Source: Desulfobacteraceae bacterium
GTDB lineage: Bacteria; Desulfobacterota; DSM-4660; Desulfatiglandales; HGW-15
Direction: 5' to 3'
Assembly (NCBI GenBank): GCA_003819975.1
Contig: RPPU01000266.1
Span: forward strand, 1-6,497
Length of the DNA stretch: 6,497 nucleotides
Below the pieces are notes generated by a model that saw only the letters and a list, made by a program, of their open reading frames with translations, had not been told where the DNA came from and searched no databases. Positions 5,742-6,497 of this stretch are shown here, piece after piece (positions within the stretch are counted from its first letter, which is position 1; each line of letters opens with the position of its first letter). The translations under genes were made by a program, and so were the position numbers.

Positions 5742-5762
5742 GTTTAACAAAAAGAGTATAAT
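5735..5762 (+). promoter_or_regulatory. Sigma-70-type promoter for the molybdopterin oxidoreductase
   Basis: A perfect TATAAT (5757-5762) follows a poor -35, TTATCA (5735-5740), at 16 bases. The weak -35 suggests dependence on a regulator, and the FNR-type box overlaps it. The start would fall near 5769. Confidence 0.6.
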
Positions 5763-5776
5763 GCCGGCTGCCGGCA
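5762..5776. promoter_or_regulatory. GC-rich dyad at the expected transcription start
   Basis: TGCCGGC-T-GCCGGCA is a perfect 7-bp inverted repeat around one base, in otherwise AT-rich DNA, directly after the -10 box. The position fits an operator that blocks initiation. The binding protein is unknown. Confidence 0.45.
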
Positions 5777-5817
5777 ATAGAGGATAAAATATGGTTTTAA
5801 GCTTTAGGAGTGAAAAT

Positions 5818-6497
5818 ATGTTGGAGAAAATTCGTTGGGTCAGGACCCATTGCTCCCGTATGGATCACGGCGGGTGCACGCTCCTGGTGGGCGTCCAAGG
5901 TAACCGGGTTGTTAAAATCAAAGGCGCTCCTGACGGTTTTTTAAATAAAGGTTATATTTGCCCTAAAGGCTTGCACAGCGCCGAGCGCTTGTACCATCCG
6001 GACCGGCTCAAGCATCCCCTGAAAAGGGTCGGCCCGCGCGGATCCAATCAATGGCAAAGAATCAGTTGGCCCGAAGCCCTCGACCAGGTTGCCGAGAACC
6101 TGCTGAAAATCAAACATACCCATGGCGCCAAATCGGTCGTTTTCGGCCAGGGCATGCCTAAGGGTCTGGAACATTTTTCTTTGATCCGCCTGGCCAATCT
6201 TTTCGGTTCACCGAATGTGATCGCGGTTCAGGATGTCTGTCATGCGCCCCGCGAAATAGCCGGTCTGCATACCTGCGGGTTTTATCCGGTGGCTGACTTC
6301 CATCACCCGACCCAATTGGCCTTGATTTGGGGCAGCAATGTCACCAGCACCAATGAAGAGGGCGAAATCTGCAGCCTACTGCTTCAGCGGCTCGGAGAAA
6401 ACACGGAACTGATCGTAGTCGATCCGCGCCGCACCGGCTTGGCCAAAAGGGCCAAGTTTTGGCTGCCCATCCGACCCGGCACCGACAGCGCTCTGGC
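5818..6497 (+). CDS. Molybdopterin-dependent oxidoreductase, large subunit (partial, C-terminus off the right edge)
   Basis: The 226 visible residues are the N-terminal part of a DMSO-reductase/formate-dehydrogenase superfamily catalytic subunit. The N-terminal Fe-S region shows Cys12, Cys20 and Cys48 ('GYICPKG'); the usual second cysteine is absent, with Asp16-His17 in its place. 'VQDVCHAPREIAGL' (137-150) aligns with the formate dehydrogenase Cys/Sec-His segment, so Cys141 (codon TGT) is the likely Mo or W ligand. 'ALIWGSNVTSTN' (168-179) and 'LIVVDPRRTGLAKRA' (198-212) are typical cofactor-binding stretches. No twin-arginine signal precedes the Fe-S motif, so it is probably cytoplasmic. 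ATG 5818 is chosen for AGGAG (5806-5810) at 7 bases; an in-frame ATG at 5791, with AGGA before it, would add nine residues and cannot be excluded. Substrate is unknown. Confidence 0.92.
   Translation, partial: MLEKIRWVRTHCSRMDHGGCTLLVGVQGNRVVKIKGAPDGFLNKGYICPKGLHSAERLYHPDRLKHPLKRVGPRGSNQWQRISWPEALDQVAENLLKIKHTHGAKSVVFGQGMPKGLEHFSLIRLANLFGSPNVIAVQDVCHAPREIAGLHTCGFYPVADFHHPTQLALIWGSNVTSTNEEGEICSLLLQRLGENTELIVVDPRRTGLAKRAKFWLPIRPGTDSAL

Larger units (their letters stand above)
5367..5817. other. 451-bp divergent control region without genes
   Basis: No credible coding frame on either strand; it is clearly more AT-rich than the flanking genes. It holds the separately listed sigma-54-like element, dyads, direct repeat, FNR-type box and sigma-70 promoter. 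A weaker 6-bp inverted repeat, CTGAAT-N13-ATTCAG (5530-5554), lies just upstream of the sigma-54-like element on its strand. Confidence 0.7.

Overview
The window looks like anaerobic, signalling-rich bacterial DNA. A member of the Desulfobacterota (former Deltaproteobacteria) fits best: there are several stand-alone receiver proteins, a soluble hybrid histidine kinase, a sigma-54-like promoter and a Cys-type molybdopterin oxidoreductase. This assignment is an inference from gene content and protein style, not from a marker gene.

Layout, left to right. (1) Positions 1-515, minus strand: start of a gene encoding a cyclic-nucleotide-binding (CRP-like cap) domain followed by a PAS domain, cut by the left edge. 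(2) Positions 516-705: divergent intergenic region with a good plus-strand sigma-70 promoter. (3) Positions 706-1479, plus strand: a cyclic-nucleotide-binding plus FHA protein. (4) Positions 1460-5366, minus strand: a five-gene phosphorelay cluster, read right to left: a receiver-only protein (5366-4965), a soluble REC-HisKA-HATPase-REC hybrid kinase (4828-3101), a CheY-like receiver (3097-2726), an HPt protein (2726-2187) and an unusual protein with one and a half receivers (2062-1460). The last gene meets the FHA gene tail to tail with a 20-bp overlap. (5) Positions 5367-5817: a 451-bp AT-rich divergent control region. It carries a sigma-54-like -24/-12 element facing the phosphorelay cluster. 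Facing the oxidoreductase are a sigma-70 promoter, an FNR/CRP-type box and a GC-rich dyad at the expected transcription start. (6) Positions 5818-6497, plus strand: N-terminal part of a molybdopterin-dependent oxidoreductase, cut by the right edge.

How it may work together: the hybrid kinase, HPt protein and free receivers contain every part of a multistep His-Asp-His-Asp relay. No gene in the window has a DNA-binding or enzymatic output domain, so output is probably by protein contact or through genes elsewhere. The left-hand cNMP-PAS and cNMP-FHA proteins suggest parallel cyclic-nucleotide and phosphothreonine signalling. The most unusual features are the truncated duplicated receiver, the nested inverted repeats just upstream of it, the missing Fe-S cysteine in the oxidoreductase, and the dense divergent control region. 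I saw no tRNA, rRNA, CRISPR array or transposase.
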